NCBI GenBank assembly: GCA_002293475.1
Contig: DBDG01000047.1
Coordinates: forward strand, 11,298 to 73,320
DNA from: Lachnospiraceae bacterium UBA938
Lineage (GTDB): Bacteria; Bacillota; Clostridia; Lachnospirales; Lachnospiraceae
Reading direction: 5' to 3'
DNA length: 62,023 bases
Positions 1 to 8,828 of the stretch are shown here, piece by piece. The position numbers were made by a program, and so were the translations under genes. The notes under the pieces were generated by a model. The model searched no databases and was not told where the DNA came from. It was given only the letters and a program-made list of their open reading frames with translations. The first letter of the stretch is position 1. Each line of letters opens with the position of its first letter.

Positions 1-557
1 GCAATCAGGGTAAGGGTCAGTTCCTTGTCGACAATCCCTGCTTTTACGGCACTTCGGGGCATGCCATAAACGGCACATGATTCCGCGTTCTGTGCAATGA
101 CATAAACCTTCTTGCGGCGGATCAGGCTGCCGATACCTTTGGTTCCGTCGGCTCCCATTCCAGTCAGTAACACACAGATCACCTCATCATACATACAGTC
201 CTCCAGAGACTCATACATATAATTGGCACAGGGCTTGACTCCTTCCCGATGCTCTTCGTCACTGTACTTAATGACATGCCTGGCGCCTTGTCTCCTTACA
301 TTCATATGGACGCCGCCTCTTGCCAGATAAACATGGTTCGCTATTACTTCTTCTCCGTCTTTTGCTTCCACCACCTTAAGCTCGCTGATGGAATCAAGTC
401 GGTCAGCTAAGGTTGCCGTAAATCCCGCCGGCATATGCTGAACGATGAGTACCGGAACACCCAAATCGTTAGGAAGTGAAGAAATTAATGTCTGAAGCGC
501 CCGCGGGCCGCCAGTTGAGCTTGCAATCGCAACCAGCTTCTTAACATCTTCTTTCAT
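1..557 (-). CDS. cheB: CheB methylesterase catalytic domain, C-terminus cut by window edge
   Basis: CheB-type protein-glutamate methylesterase/deamidase, which removes methyl groups from chemoreceptor glutamates during adaptation. Translating the minus strand gives the catalytic domain with the serine in ASSTGG, the histidine in VQHMP and the aspartate in GMGADG. The end of the gene lies beyond base 1. I start it at 557 (MKEDVKKLVAIAS), which follows an AAGAAGG ribosome site. The frame stays open to an ATG at 683, but that ATG has no visible ribosome site. The receiver domain of about 120 residues that normally precedes this domain is absent and cannot fit before the next gene at 729. It is the most promoter-distal chemotaxis gene visible in the fla/che operon; cheA/cheW probably follow outside the window. 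Confidence 0.85.
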   Translation of the reverse strand, partial: MKEDVKKLVAIASSTGGPRALQTLISSLPNDLGVPVLIVQHMPAGFTATLADRLDSISELKVVEAKDGEEVIANHVYLARGGVHMNVRRQGARHVIKYSDEEHREGVKPCANYMYESLEDCMYDEVICVLLTGMGADGTKGIGSLIRRKKVYVIAQNAESCAVYGMPRSAVKAGIVDKELTLTLI

Positions 558-728
558 GTTACCTTCTTTCATGTTGGTGATTTGCATTCCTGAATATGAG
601 TATAACACAGGCTCTTCTTCACATAAGTGCACAGTCACCTTTAGCCAATATTTGTATAAAACCCATAAAATTTTCGGTTTCATACAAATTAATTTCTATC
701 TATATTTACTAGTTTATTCGTTTAATTA

Positions 729-1454
729 CTAGTATCCTCGTTCACGCTTACGATTTTTTCTTTCCTCTTCAAAAATAAAGCGGATGATTTCTTCCCTTTC
801 TTCCGTATCAATATCAATATATTGGACGCGGTGCTCGAACACACCGGGACGGTTTTCCAGTTCCCGGACGCTCAAGACCTTGCCGATCAGATTATATTCT
901 TTATTCTTTCCATCAATGACCAGATGATACCGGCAGTTGATCAAAACATCCGGTTCATAAGAATAATTAGAGACAAACCGCAACCCTCCGCCGCTGATAT
1001 CCACTACCACGCTGCGCTGCAGCGGCATACCGGGAATCAGCTCAAGGACGCGGTGATCCAAGGACGCGATTTCTTCCTGTTCCAAGGGACGGGAATTCAT
1101 TTCCAAGGCGCAGCTGAAACGGTAATACTCCCGCCTCTGGAATTTACGAAGGTTGCTGGTCAGCTCGATCAGCAGAAGGTACACGGAATTATCTTTATAG
1201 CGATCGATGATCTTGCCAAAACACTGGTACAGACCCTGACTCGTATAAAAATAAAAATCATATTCCACATCGACCGGAAGCAGGATAATCTTGGTCTTTT
1301 CCATCGGCATGATAATTTCCATCTGGTCTTCGGAAACGATTTCATAAACCTGGCTCTGGTAAGCTTTCTTCTTTTCTTCCGGACTGGCTGTCTTGAGCTT
1401 TTCCACGGCCTGGATCTCCAGCCGGCTTCCCGGCTGAACGTACTTGGATAACAT
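729..1454 (-). CDS. PilZ-domain protein, YcgR/YpfA-like c-di-GMP flagellar brake
   Basis: A 241-residue protein with a YcgR-type N-terminal domain followed by a PilZ domain. The PilZ c-di-GMP-binding signature is visible as QRREYYR and, about 50 residues later, VVDISGGGLRF. In this family, c-di-GMP binding lets the protein slow the motor or alter chemotactic bias. A longer frame starts at 1520, but the ATG at 1454 (MLSKYVQPGS) has a GGAGGTG ribosome site eight bases upstream, so I prefer it. It lies between flhG and cheB in the flagellar operon, which supports a motility role. The ligand is inferred from motif and context. Confidence 0.85.
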   Translation of the reverse strand: MLSKYVQPGSRLEIQAVEKLKTASPEEKKKAYQSQVYEIVSEDQMEIIMPMEKTKIILLPVDVEYDFYFYTSQGLYQCFGKIIDRYKDNSVYLLLIELTSNLRKFQRREYYRFSCALEMNSRPLEQEEIASLDHRVLELIPGMPLQRSVVVDISGGGLRFVSNYSYEPDVLINCRYHLVIDGKNKEYNLIGKVLSVRELENRPGVFEHRVQYIDIDTEEREEIIRFIFEEERKNRKRERGY

Positions 1455-1628
1455 AAATTCACACACCTCCCATAAGTGAAACACATCCGACACAGCCCTT
1501 TTATCAATACCAGAGGACAAAATGCCGGATGCATAGTATTCGCATCACATGTTCATACCAATCCCCGCGCACTTCACAGGCCGTGCCTGTAAAACTGCCT
1601 AATTAAAATTAAAATTATTTATGGCCTG

Positions 1629-2516
1629 TTAACTCCCTGCTTTCTTCCCGGTCACAATATGGGAAAAAAAGGCGGCCATGCCACGTTTTTTAAGGCTGAC
1701 ATTTTCTTCTTTATTCATCAGTCTGGCGGCAATCATCTCAAATGCCTGCGTAGATCTGGCGGACGGCGACTGGAGCGAAACCGGCATCTGCTGCATGACG
1801 GCCTTGCTGAGCTGCTGGTCCTGAGGTACTGCTCCCAGATAAATGATCGGCAGCTTCAGATATCGTGAAACTACGGCATTGAGTTTATTAAACAACGTCT
1901 GGCCTTCATTCTGGCTTTCCACACGGTTGGCAATCACCTTGATCTGCGACGCTTCGGCAAAAAAACGGGGATGCCGGTTAAGAGCCTTTAAAAGCGAATA
2001 TGAATCGGTGATGGATGTCGGCTCCGGTGTCGTAACCAGTAAAATCTCGCCGCTTGCCACCAGGAACTCCAATACGGCCTCGGATATCCCGGCTCCGGTG
2101 TCTACGATGACAACATCCGCAATCGCATCCAGCTCGGCTAGGTTCTTGATAATGTAGATCAGATATTCACGGCTTAAATTCGACAATCCGGCTATACCGG
2201 AACCGCCCGAGATAAAGCCCACCTCCATCGGACCCCAGGTAATGATTTCCTTAATACTTTTTCCTTGGTAAATTAAATCACTTAAATTATGCTTGGGAAC
2301 TGCCCCGAACATAATTTCTATATTAGCCAATCCAAAATCGGCATCCAGAATAATGACCCGCTGTCCCATTTTGCGGAACTGGATCGCTAGGTTGATCGCC
2401 GTATTGGACTTACCTACGCCGCCTTTGCCGCTAGTTACGGTGATTACTCTAGCCAGCGGCCGCTGCGGCGCGCCGCTGGCTTTGATAATATTCCTCAACT
2501 GTTCTGCCTGATCCAT
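1629..2516 (-). CDS. flhG: FlhG (YlxH) MinD-type ATPase for flagellar number control
   Basis: A 295-residue MinD/ParA ATPase that sets flagellar number and position together with FlhF. The deviant Walker A loop is GKGGVGKSN at residues 30-38, the switch region DADFGLAN is near 58-65, and a VDTGAG motif lies near 138. The N-terminus has the DQAEQLR helix at residues 2-8, matching the DQAxxLR element known to activate the FlhF GTPase. The start ATG has GGGAG just upstream. It is separated from flhF by about 120 bases and followed by the PilZ gene. Confidence 0.93.
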   Translation of the reverse strand: MDQAEQLRNIIKASGAPQRPLARVITVTSGKGGVGKSNTAINLAIQFRKMGQRVIILDADFGLANIEIMFGAVPKHNLSDLIYQGKSIKEIITWGPMEVGFISGGSGIAGLSNLSREYLIYIIKNLAELDAIADVVIVDTGAGISEAVLEFLVASGEILLVTTPEPTSITDSYSLLKALNRHPRFFAEASQIKVIANRVESQNEGQTLFNKLNAVVSRYLKLPIIYLGAVPQDQQLSKAVMQQMPVSLQSPSARSTQAFEMIAARLMNKEENVSLKKRGMAAFFSHIVTGKKAGS

Positions 2517-2638
2517 TTAGCTCCCATCCATGCGCTGACTAGCACATTCCTATCGTCAGCCGGGAAAGATGTTTTCACGCCTTGGCAACTCCTGTCTCGC
2601 TGCTCTTGACAGCGGTCAGGTTTTGACCGCTTTGGCCG

Positions 2639-3964
2639 CTACTTCCTGCCCCCCAGCAATTGTTTCACTGTCTTCTGCGGATTAAACTCTTCAATATCAT
2701 CCGGCACGTTCTGGCCGCACGTCATATAAGACAACGGCGCCCCGGTATATAATTTCAGATTCAATAAGTTTCCTAAAGTAGTCGTCTCATCCAGCTTGGT
2801 AAAAATCAGCTTATAATCGGTCATTTCCGAATATGTATCGGCTATGCTTACCAGATCCCGATACTTCGTAGTCGCGCTTAACACCAAAAAAACCTCTTTT
2901 TCCACCAGACCGTCCACCGAATGGATAAAGTTGTTCATATTTTCCCGCTGCGTTTCGTTTTGATGAGAATGTCCGGCCGTATCGACAAGCACAAAATCAT
3001 AGTCCTTGAAATCGACCATGGCCTGTTCAATCTCTTCTTTAGTATAAATGACCCGGAAGGGCACTTCCAGGATATTGGCATAGGTACGCAGCTGCTCCGC
3101 TGCGGCAATCCGGTAGGTATCGGCCGTCAGGAGGGCAACCTTCTTACGTTCTTCCACGCTGAACCTAGATGCAATCTTGGCAATCGTCGTGGTTTTCCCG
3201 ACTCCGGTAGGCCCGATAAAAAAAACTACTTTTGGGCCGTTACCGGCCGGCCGGACAACCTCCGGCTTGCCAAATTTCAGTATCATCTTCTGGTAAATAT
3301 TGGACAACGCATAATCAAAAGGCATATTGGGCTTGTTGTTTTTCTCAAGTTCATCAATGATCTGGTTGGCGTATTTTTCATTTACCTCGTTATCAAGCAT
3401 CGTATTATAAAGCAGGCGCATAAAAACGTACATTTCTTTCTGTTCTTCTTTTTCATCCGGATCGTTTTTTTCCTCTTCTGGTTTCTGAAGCTGCTGCTCC
3501 AGCAAGGAATGTAGGCTGTCAAGCTTTTCCTCCAGGGCGCCGTTCACTGTCTTGCCCTGATCCGCCATCTGAAAATTCTGCTGCTTATTATGCATCTGGT
3601 TCTGCTGCTGACTCTGCTGTTGCTGGCCGCTCATCTGAGTTAGGCCTTGCTGCTTAAGATTAAGCATAGGATCACTCGGTATCTTATCATCCACCAGCAA
3701 ATCCAGTTTGCTCGTAGCAGTTGCCGGTTTGGCTGCTGCTTGGGGAATTGCCTTCTCTTCTTTGCGGATATTTCCGTTGCCGTAACGCTCATTTTCATCT
3801 TCTAAAGCAACGGTAACCTCTACAATCTGCGGGCTTAAGAAACTGAGCACGCCCTTTTTCTTCACGTTGCGGACATTCATTATGACAACATTATTGCCCA
3901 GCTCTTTTTTAGCAGTGTCAACAGCCTCCGCTTCCGTTTTCCCTTGAAATTTCTTAATGATCAT
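2639..3964 (-). CDS. flhF: FlhF, SRP-type GTPase for flagellar placement
   Basis: A 441-residue SRP-family GTPase that recruits early flagellar parts to the assembly site. It has an N-terminal B domain (about residues 1-60), a glutamine-rich low-complexity linker (about 104-132), an N domain, and a G domain with P-loop GPTGVGKTTT at 251-260, DTAGHSHQN near 329 and TKLDETT near 388. The start ATG overlaps the flhA stop in an ATGA, indicating translational coupling. The polyglutamine-rich linker is common in the family but variable in length. Confidence 0.95.
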   Translation of the reverse strand: MIIKKFQGKTEAEAVDTAKKELGNNVVIMNVRNVKKKGVLSFLSPQIVEVTVALEDENERYGNGNIRKEEKAIPQAAAKPATATSKLDLLVDDKIPSDPMLNLKQQGLTQMSGQQQQSQQQNQMHNKQQNFQMADQGKTVNGALEEKLDSLHSLLEQQLQKPEEEKNDPDEKEEQKEMYVFMRLLYNTMLDNEVNEKYANQIIDELEKNNKPNMPFDYALSNIYQKMILKFGKPEVVRPAGNGPKVVFFIGPTGVGKTTTIAKIASRFSVEERKKVALLTADTYRIAAAEQLRTYANILEVPFRVIYTKEEIEQAMVDFKDYDFVLVDTAGHSHQNETQRENMNNFIHSVDGLVEKEVFLVLSATTKYRDLVSIADTYSEMTDYKLIFTKLDETTTLGNLLNLKLYTGAPLSYMTCGQNVPDDIEEFNPQKTVKQLLGGRK

Positions 3965-5994
3965 GCTGTCACCATCCCGACAGACTGCAGTTCTACATTA
4001 CTGTCGATTTCATTATAAGATACTACGATGAGATCCTTAAAATAATCCTCGGTCAGACGCTTAAAATACATTCTCACGATCGGAGAGGTAATCACGATTG
4101 GATTCTTGCCTAGGTTCTCCAGTTTCTTCACTTCATTGCCGACAGAACTCATCAGTGTTTTCGTCGTTTCCGGATCGAGGGTCAGGTAAGCCCCCTGCTC
4201 AGTCTGCTTCACGTTGGACATGATTTCCTGTTCCATCTTAGGATCCAGGGTCACGACGCTGGTCGTTTCGTTAGACGGGAAAAACTTATTAGAAATCGCC
4301 CTTTTTAAGCTTTGCCGCACATATTCCGTCAAAATATCGGTATCTCTTGTGGTCGGGGCATAATCCGCCATAGTCTCAAAGATGGTCAGCAGATCCCGGA
4401 TAGAAATCCCTTCCTTAAGCAGGTTCTGCAGCACCTTCTGGACTTCGCCCAGTCCCAGCAGCTTGGGTACCAGTTCTTCGACCAAGGAAGGATGTGATTC
4501 TTTCAGGTTGTTCACAAGATTCTGGACATCCTGTCTGGTCAGCAGCTCCGCGATATACTGACGGATCAGCTCAGTCAAATGGGTTGCGATGATGGACGGC
4601 GGGTCAACCACCGTATAGCCCATGCTCTCCGCCCGTTCTCTCTGTCCTTCGGTGATCCAGATGGCCGGCAGATGGAAGGAAGGCTCAAAAGTCGGAATCC
4701 CAGTAATCTCCTCTTCCACATAGCCCGGATTCATCGCCATATAATGGTCAAACAGGATCTCCCCTTCGCTGACCTGAATACCTTTTATCTTAATAATATA
4801 TTGATTAGGATTTAACTGTATGTTATCACGGAGCCGGATAATCGGAACAACTGTACCCAGTTCCAGCGCAATCTGCCTCCTGATCATGACCACGCGGTCA
4901 AGCAGGTCGCCGCCCTGATTGACGTCAGCCAGCGGAATAATACCATAACCGAACTCCAGCTCCACCGGATCCACCTGTAGCAAGCTGGTAACATTTTCCG
5001 GCTGCCTGATCTCTTCCGCCGAAGCTTCCTCAACATCCACTTCCGCTTCAATCTTAGCCGTTTCAATGGTACCGGCAATCACCCGTCCTGAGACGATGAA
5101 GACCAGTCCCATAGCCAAGAAGATCATATCCGGTAACGGGGTCAGGATACCCATAGCCATAATTACTGCCCCTACCATATAAAGAACCTTCGGCACTCCG
5201 AAAAGCTGACCGATCAGCGCCGAACCGAAATCGGCATCTTTGGAGCCTTTCGTTACCAGGATACCGGTAGACAGGGAAATCAGCAGCGATGGTATCTGGC
5301 TGACAAGGCCGTCGCCGATGGTCAGGATGACGTAGTGATCCAAAGCCGCATTGATGTCCATGCCGCTCCGGAGCACACCCATGGCAATACCGCCGACAAC
5401 ATTGATCACCGTAACGAGAAGTCCCATTACGGCATCTCCCTTGACATATTTGACCGCACCGTCCATGGAGCCGAAGAAACTGGCTTCTTCCTGGATCTTG
5501 TCACGGCGTCTCTTCGCTTCTGCATCGGTGATGGCGCCGGTGTTCAGATCCGCGTCAATAGCCATCTGTTTACCGGGCATGGCATCTAAGGTGAACCTTG
5601 CCGTTACCTCAGCCACCCGCTCGGAACCTTTATTGATAACCAGAAACTGGATGATAATCAAGATAATAAAAACAATCGTGCCGATAATTATGTCATCGCC
5701 GCCGACGAACCGGCCGAATACTTCCACGACATCACCGGCGTCACCAAGGCCTAGGAGGTTCTTGGTCGTAGAAACATTGAGGGAAATCCGGAAAATAGTC
5801 GTAAACAGCAAGATGGTCGGGTAGTAACCCATATCCAAGACTTCCTTTGAGAACATACAGCCAAACATAATGGCAAAGGCTAACGATATATTAAAGGCTA
5901 GGAGAATATCCAGCAGCCAGTTGGGAATATTTATGATAAACATGAGGAAAGCGGCAACAAGATATAATGCGACAAAAAGATCTGCTCTCTTCAT
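3961..5994 (-). CDS. flhA: FlhA, export-gate component of the flagellar type III secretion system
   Basis: A 677-residue membrane protein of normal family length. Several hydrophobic segments fill the first 300 residues, the conserved FHIPEP cytoplasmic loop lies at about 125-160 (RFTLDAMPGKQMAIDAD), and the cytoplasmic substrate-docking domain follows. It forms the nonameric export gate and drives proton-coupled protein export. The ATG is preceded by AAAGGAGG. Upstream is an unusual 920-base gap with two palindromic elements that separates it from flhB, so flhA probably also has its own promoter close to its start. Confidence 0.96.
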   Translation of the reverse strand: MKRADLFVALYLVAAFLMFIINIPNWLLDILLAFNISLAFAIMFGCMFSKEVLDMGYYPTILLFTTIFRISLNVSTTKNLLGLGDAGDVVEVFGRFVGGDDIIIGTIVFIILIIIQFLVINKGSERVAEVTARFTLDAMPGKQMAIDADLNTGAITDAEAKRRRDKIQEEASFFGSMDGAVKYVKGDAVMGLLVTVINVVGGIAMGVLRSGMDINAALDHYVILTIGDGLVSQIPSLLISLSTGILVTKGSKDADFGSALIGQLFGVPKVLYMVGAVIMAMGILTPLPDMIFLAMGLVFIVSGRVIAGTIETAKIEAEVDVEEASAEEIRQPENVTSLLQVDPVELEFGYGIIPLADVNQGGDLLDRVVMIRRQIALELGTVVPIIRLRDNIQLNPNQYIIKIKGIQVSEGEILFDHYMAMNPGYVEEEITGIPTFEPSFHLPAIWITEGQRERAESMGYTVVDPPSIIATHLTELIRQYIAELLTRQDVQNLVNNLKESHPSLVEELVPKLLGLGEVQKVLQNLLKEGISIRDLLTIFETMADYAPTTRDTDILTEYVRQSLKRAISNKFFPSNETTSVVTLDPKMEQEIMSNVKQTEQGAYLTLDPETTKTLMSSVGNEVKKLENLGKNPIVITSPIVRMYFKRLTEDYFKDLIVVSYNEIDSNVELQSVGMVTA

Positions 5995-6044
5995 TGACTT
6001 TTCCTCCTTTCAGTATTGTTGGCAATGTCTGCAGTAGTATTATT

Positions 6045-6073
6045 TTATCACACTTTGTCGGAGAATTCTACAA
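6045..6073 (-). promoter_or_regulatory. Candidate promoter for flhA
   Basis: On the minus strand TTGTAG and TGATAA are separated by 17 bases, about 50 bases upstream of flhA. The -10 match is poor. I propose it because the palindromic elements just upstream would probably hinder read-through from flhB. Confidence 0.3.
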
Positions 6074-6216
6074 TGTGAATGTACTTTTGTAACAAGTGCT
6101 GTTTTGCGGTTTTTCACTGGATATAGTATAACATATTTTATTCAATACTGCATGTAGTATTTTTTGTCATTTTTGTTTTTTTCTTGCTGTTCTGGGCTGC
6201 GGAGTCGGTGGCAAGT

Positions 6217-6248
6217 GTTCTGGTGTTCTGGTGTTCTGGTGTTCTGGT
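6217..6248. repeat. 8-bp tandem repeat, four units
   Basis: Four perfect head-to-tail copies of GTTCTGGT, immediately left of the first palindromic element. It is intergenic. Confidence 0.95.
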
Positions 6249-6261
6249 GTACGGGGTCGGC

Positions 6262-6501
6262 GGCAATATGCACGAACGGGCGGCTGACTTTGGTTCATGT
6301 GTCCGCGATCTAAGTGCTCCTAAGTATCCCCCTATCGTTTTCGTAACTCCCGTAACCGTCAGCAAGCGCCCTCCATGGCGCGTGCTGACTTGTGCGGACA
6401 TCCATGTCCGCCCATTCCTAGACGTTCCCATGGCGATACTAAGGAGCACTAAGACCGCTCCCAAAATCTCCAAAGTCAGCCGCCCGTTCGCACATATTGC
6501 C
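6262..6501. repeat. Palindromic element copy C (240 bp)
   Basis: Terminal inverted repeats of 32 bases (6262-6293 and 6470-6501) match at 30 of 32 positions. Inner arms also pair imperfectly (TAAGTGCTCC against GGAGCACTA). The centre has two hairpins, at 6358-6389 (outer stem GTCAGCA/TGCTGAC around GCGCC/GGCGC) and 6394-6411 (GCGGACA, TCCA, TGTCCGC). The centre aligns with the centres of the copies at 6621-6864 and 60907-61149. There is no coding capacity and no transposase nearby. Confidence 0.85.
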
Positions 6502-6620
6502 GAATCTACGTTGTGGTTATGACTGTTTTAATGCTTTAACTGTTTCAATGCTCTAACTGTTTTAATGCTTTAACTTTTTATATGGTTTGTCCGTTTATAC
6601 TTGTCAGTTGGAGTACCGAA

Positions 6621-6864
6621 TCGTCATATTGCCCAAGCATCATCTGCTCAGGTGACTTGCGGGAGGAAATTAGTGTATCTTAGCTTCTCACGTTAAGCAA
6701 GAATTAGCTATGGTCGGACACGGAGGTCCGACCAAGGCTTCACGCGCCATGGATGGCGCTTGAACGCCGGTAGCGGGAGCAGCCGACACTGGGGGTGAGA
6801 AGCTTAGATTCACTTATTTCCGGGAGCCGGAACCGGAGCAGATGATGCTTGGGCAATATGACGA
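6621..6864. repeat. Palindromic element copy A (244 bp)
   Basis: Perfect 29-base terminal inverted repeats lie at 6621-6649 and 6836-6864. A second pair of arms at 6665-6691 and 6795-6821 matches at 24 of 27 positions. Two central hairpins follow: 6712-6733 (GGTCGGAC/GTCCGACC) and 6744-6759 (GCGCC/GGCGC). Relative to copy C the centre is in reverse orientation. The sequence is closely similar to copy B near 61 kb, including some bases outside the terminal repeats. Confidence 0.92.
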
Positions 6865-6914
6865 TGACCGAGCACCCATCCCCCCCCAAGTACGACAAAA
6901 CATGACCAAGCAAC

Positions 6915-8027
6915 CTACGCCCTCCCCTGAGCATGATAAACCATGGCCAGCACTTCCGCGACAGCCTGATATAGCTCGGGAGGTACGAAACCGCCGATTT
7001 CTACATTAGCATACAACATTCTTGCCAGCGGTTTATTTTCAATGATTTCGATATGATGCTCCTTGGCTATTTCTTTGATTTTGAGAGCCAGATAATCCTC
7101 CCCTTTGGCCAGCACTACCGGGGCTTCATATTTATCCGCATCGTACTTGATGGCTACGGCATAGTGCGTGGGGTTGGTGATTACGACATCGGCTTCCGGC
7201 AGCTGCTGCATCATGCGGCGCTGGGATGCCTGCATCATGCGGCGCCTTATCTGTCCTTTTACCTGCGGATCACCTTCCTGATTCTTGTATTCGTCTTTGA
7301 CCTCCTGTTTGGTCATCTTCATGTCGTCGCTAAATTTCCATCTTTGGTAAGCATAGTCGGCGAAGGCGATGATCATGTAGATTATGGATATCCTGATTCC
7401 TAAGTCGGTTACCAGCTGGCCTACCAGTCCTATAGCCTGTTCGATACTGATGTCATAGAGCAGATAGAGCTGGTCTTCCTGATCCATCAGGAAGGAGTAA
7501 GATACATAGCCGATCAGTCCGATTATGGCGAGGGATTTGAGCAGCTCTACAAGGGAATTCTTGGAAAATATCTTGCCGAAGCCCTTGATGGGGTTTAGCT
7601 TGCTGAATTTGGGCTGCAGCGGTTTGCCAGAGATTTTCCATTTTACTTGGACGATATCGCATAGGAAGGCTACGACGAAGGCGATCAGCATGATGGGTGC
7701 CACCATTATGATCAGCTGTAACATGGTGTCGAAAACCATGTCGCGGATAGTGAGTACTGGGACTTGTCCGTCGTATAGTTTGATGGCGTCCGGCATCCGG
7801 CTGTAGATATTGTCGAATAAATTGCGCAGACTGTTTCCTACGGTGCCAATATAGAAACGGATGATCAGAAATAGCATCAGCAAACCAAAGGCATTGGCAA
7901 TTTCTTTGCTTTTGGCAACCTGGCCTTCTTTTCTGGCATCTTCCAGCTTTTTGGCGGTCGCCGGTTCTGTCTTTTCACCACCTGGTCCGTCTTTGGCAAA
8001 AAACTGTAAATTATATTTCAGCATCAT
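6915..8027 (-). CDS. flhB: FlhB, substrate-specificity switch of flagellar export
   Basis: A 370-residue FlhB. Four hydrophobic segments lie in the N-terminal part, followed by a cytoplasmic domain with the autocleavage motif NPTH at residues 285-288. Cleavage there switches export from rod/hook to filament substrates. The N-terminus carries GEKTEPATAKKLEDARKEGQ, typical of the family. Its start overlaps the fliR stop by four bases. Downstream lies the repeat-rich gap before flhA. Confidence 0.96.
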   Translation of the reverse strand: MMLKYNLQFFAKDGPGGEKTEPATAKKLEDARKEGQVAKSKEIANAFGLLMLFLIIRFYIGTVGNSLRNLFDNIYSRMPDAIKLYDGQVPVLTIRDMVFDTMLQLIIMVAPIMLIAFVVAFLCDIVQVKWKISGKPLQPKFSKLNPIKGFGKIFSKNSLVELLKSLAIIGLIGYVSYSFLMDQEDQLYLLYDISIEQAIGLVGQLVTDLGIRISIIYMIIAFADYAYQRWKFSDDMKMTKQEVKDEYKNQEGDPQVKGQIRRRMMQASQRRMMQQLPEADVVITNPTHYAVAIKYDADKYEAPVVLAKGEDYLALKIKEIAKEHHIEIIENKPLARMLYANVEIGGFVPPELYQAVAEVLAMVYHAQGRA

Positions 8028-8803
8028 ACCATGACCTCCACGAAAGAAACTACCATTCTTCTCATTTGCTGCATGATAAAATCGGCGGCACTGGGCATCA
8101 TTCCTGTAGTAAGAAACAGAACGCCGAATCCTACTAGGATCTTGATCTGGATCCCGACCGCAAACATGTTGAGCTGCGGAGAAACTTTTGCCAGTATTCC
8201 TAAAATGGCGTTGACCAATATTGTTGTGACAAAAATTGGTAATGAAATACGAAATCCGATGATTATATAATCCCTTAAAAATTGTAACATAGTAGAAACG
8301 ATTCCGTCCATCCTGAAAACTGCACCATTAATGGGAATTAATGTGAATGTGTCGGCCAGCGCTTGTAAAAGGAACTGGTACATGCCGCTGACCATGAGCA
8401 TCAGCATAATAATATAGTTATAGTAAATGCCGGTAATGCTTGTCTGTTCTCTGGTGGTCGGATCAAAAAGCGAAGCCATGCTCAATCCGGTTTCCATATC
8501 GGCGATGTGGCCGGAAAAAGCTACGATACTGGTGCAGAGATTGGCACCGAAACCGATCAGGAAGCCGCAGACTACTTCCTTTAGGACGATGGCTACAAAA
8601 CCGGTCAGGGTTGTGTATAGTATTTCACTGTGCGGAAATGCACCGTTTAGCAGGTAGGCAATAAATAAGCCCAGACCGATCTTCACTCGGTTGGGGGTAT
8701 TGGTCATGCCGAAAAAAGGGGCAATATAGATGAAACTGGTGACCCTGACGAAGATGAATAAAAAGTATTCTAAATCAGCAAAAGTAAAGGATATATCTAT
8801 CAT
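8024..8803 (-). CDS. fliR: FliR, flagellar export-gate membrane protein
   Basis: A 259-residue, highly hydrophobic protein matching FliR in length and features (FGANLCTSIVAFSGHIADMETG in the central region). With FliP and FliQ it builds the export channel at the base of the basal body. It overlaps flhB by ATGA. A frameshifted methyltransferase lies between it and fliQ, an unusual interruption of the fliPQR block. Confidence 0.95.
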   Translation of the reverse strand: MIDISFTFADLEYFLFIFVRVTSFIYIAPFFGMTNTPNRVKIGLGLFIAYLLNGAFPHSEILYTTLTGFVAIVLKEVVCGFLIGFGANLCTSIVAFSGHIADMETGLSMASLFDPTTREQTSITGIYYNYIIMLMLMVSGMYQFLLQALADTFTLIPINGAVFRMDGIVSTMLQFLRDYIIIGFRISLPIFVTTILVNAILGILAKVSPQLNMFAVGIQIKILVGFGVLFLTTGMMPSAADFIMQQMRRMVVSFVEVMV

Positions 8804-8828
8804 TCTGCTTTTTTAGCTCCGTTCTTGT

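Larger units (their letters stand above)
6001..6914. other. Long non-coding gap inside the flagellar operon
   Basis: This 914-base gap separates flhB from flhA in an otherwise tightly packed operon. It holds an 8-bp tandem repeat (6217-6248), a 240-bp near-palindrome (6262-6501), three degenerate 18-bp repeats built on CTGTTTTAATGCTTTAA (about 6521-6575) and a 244-bp near-palindrome (6621-6864). Open frames here are short, show no family similarity and cross the palindromes, so I call no gene. Confidence 0.9.

Noticed and set aside
822..1451. A 209-residue plus-strand frame opposite the pilZ gene
   Set aside because: It is a shadow of the PilZ gene; the minus strand has the domain motifs and the ribosome site.
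6138..6522. Overlapping open frames on both strands in the flhA-flhB gap
   Set aside because: They cross the palindromic element and the 8-bp repeat, have no ribosome site, and their translations are simply the repeats. They are by-products of inverted repeats.
6621..6864. Palindromic element copy A as a plain flhB terminator
   Set aside because: There is no T run after the stem, the arms are far longer than needed, and a homologous copy lies 54 kb away in a different setting.
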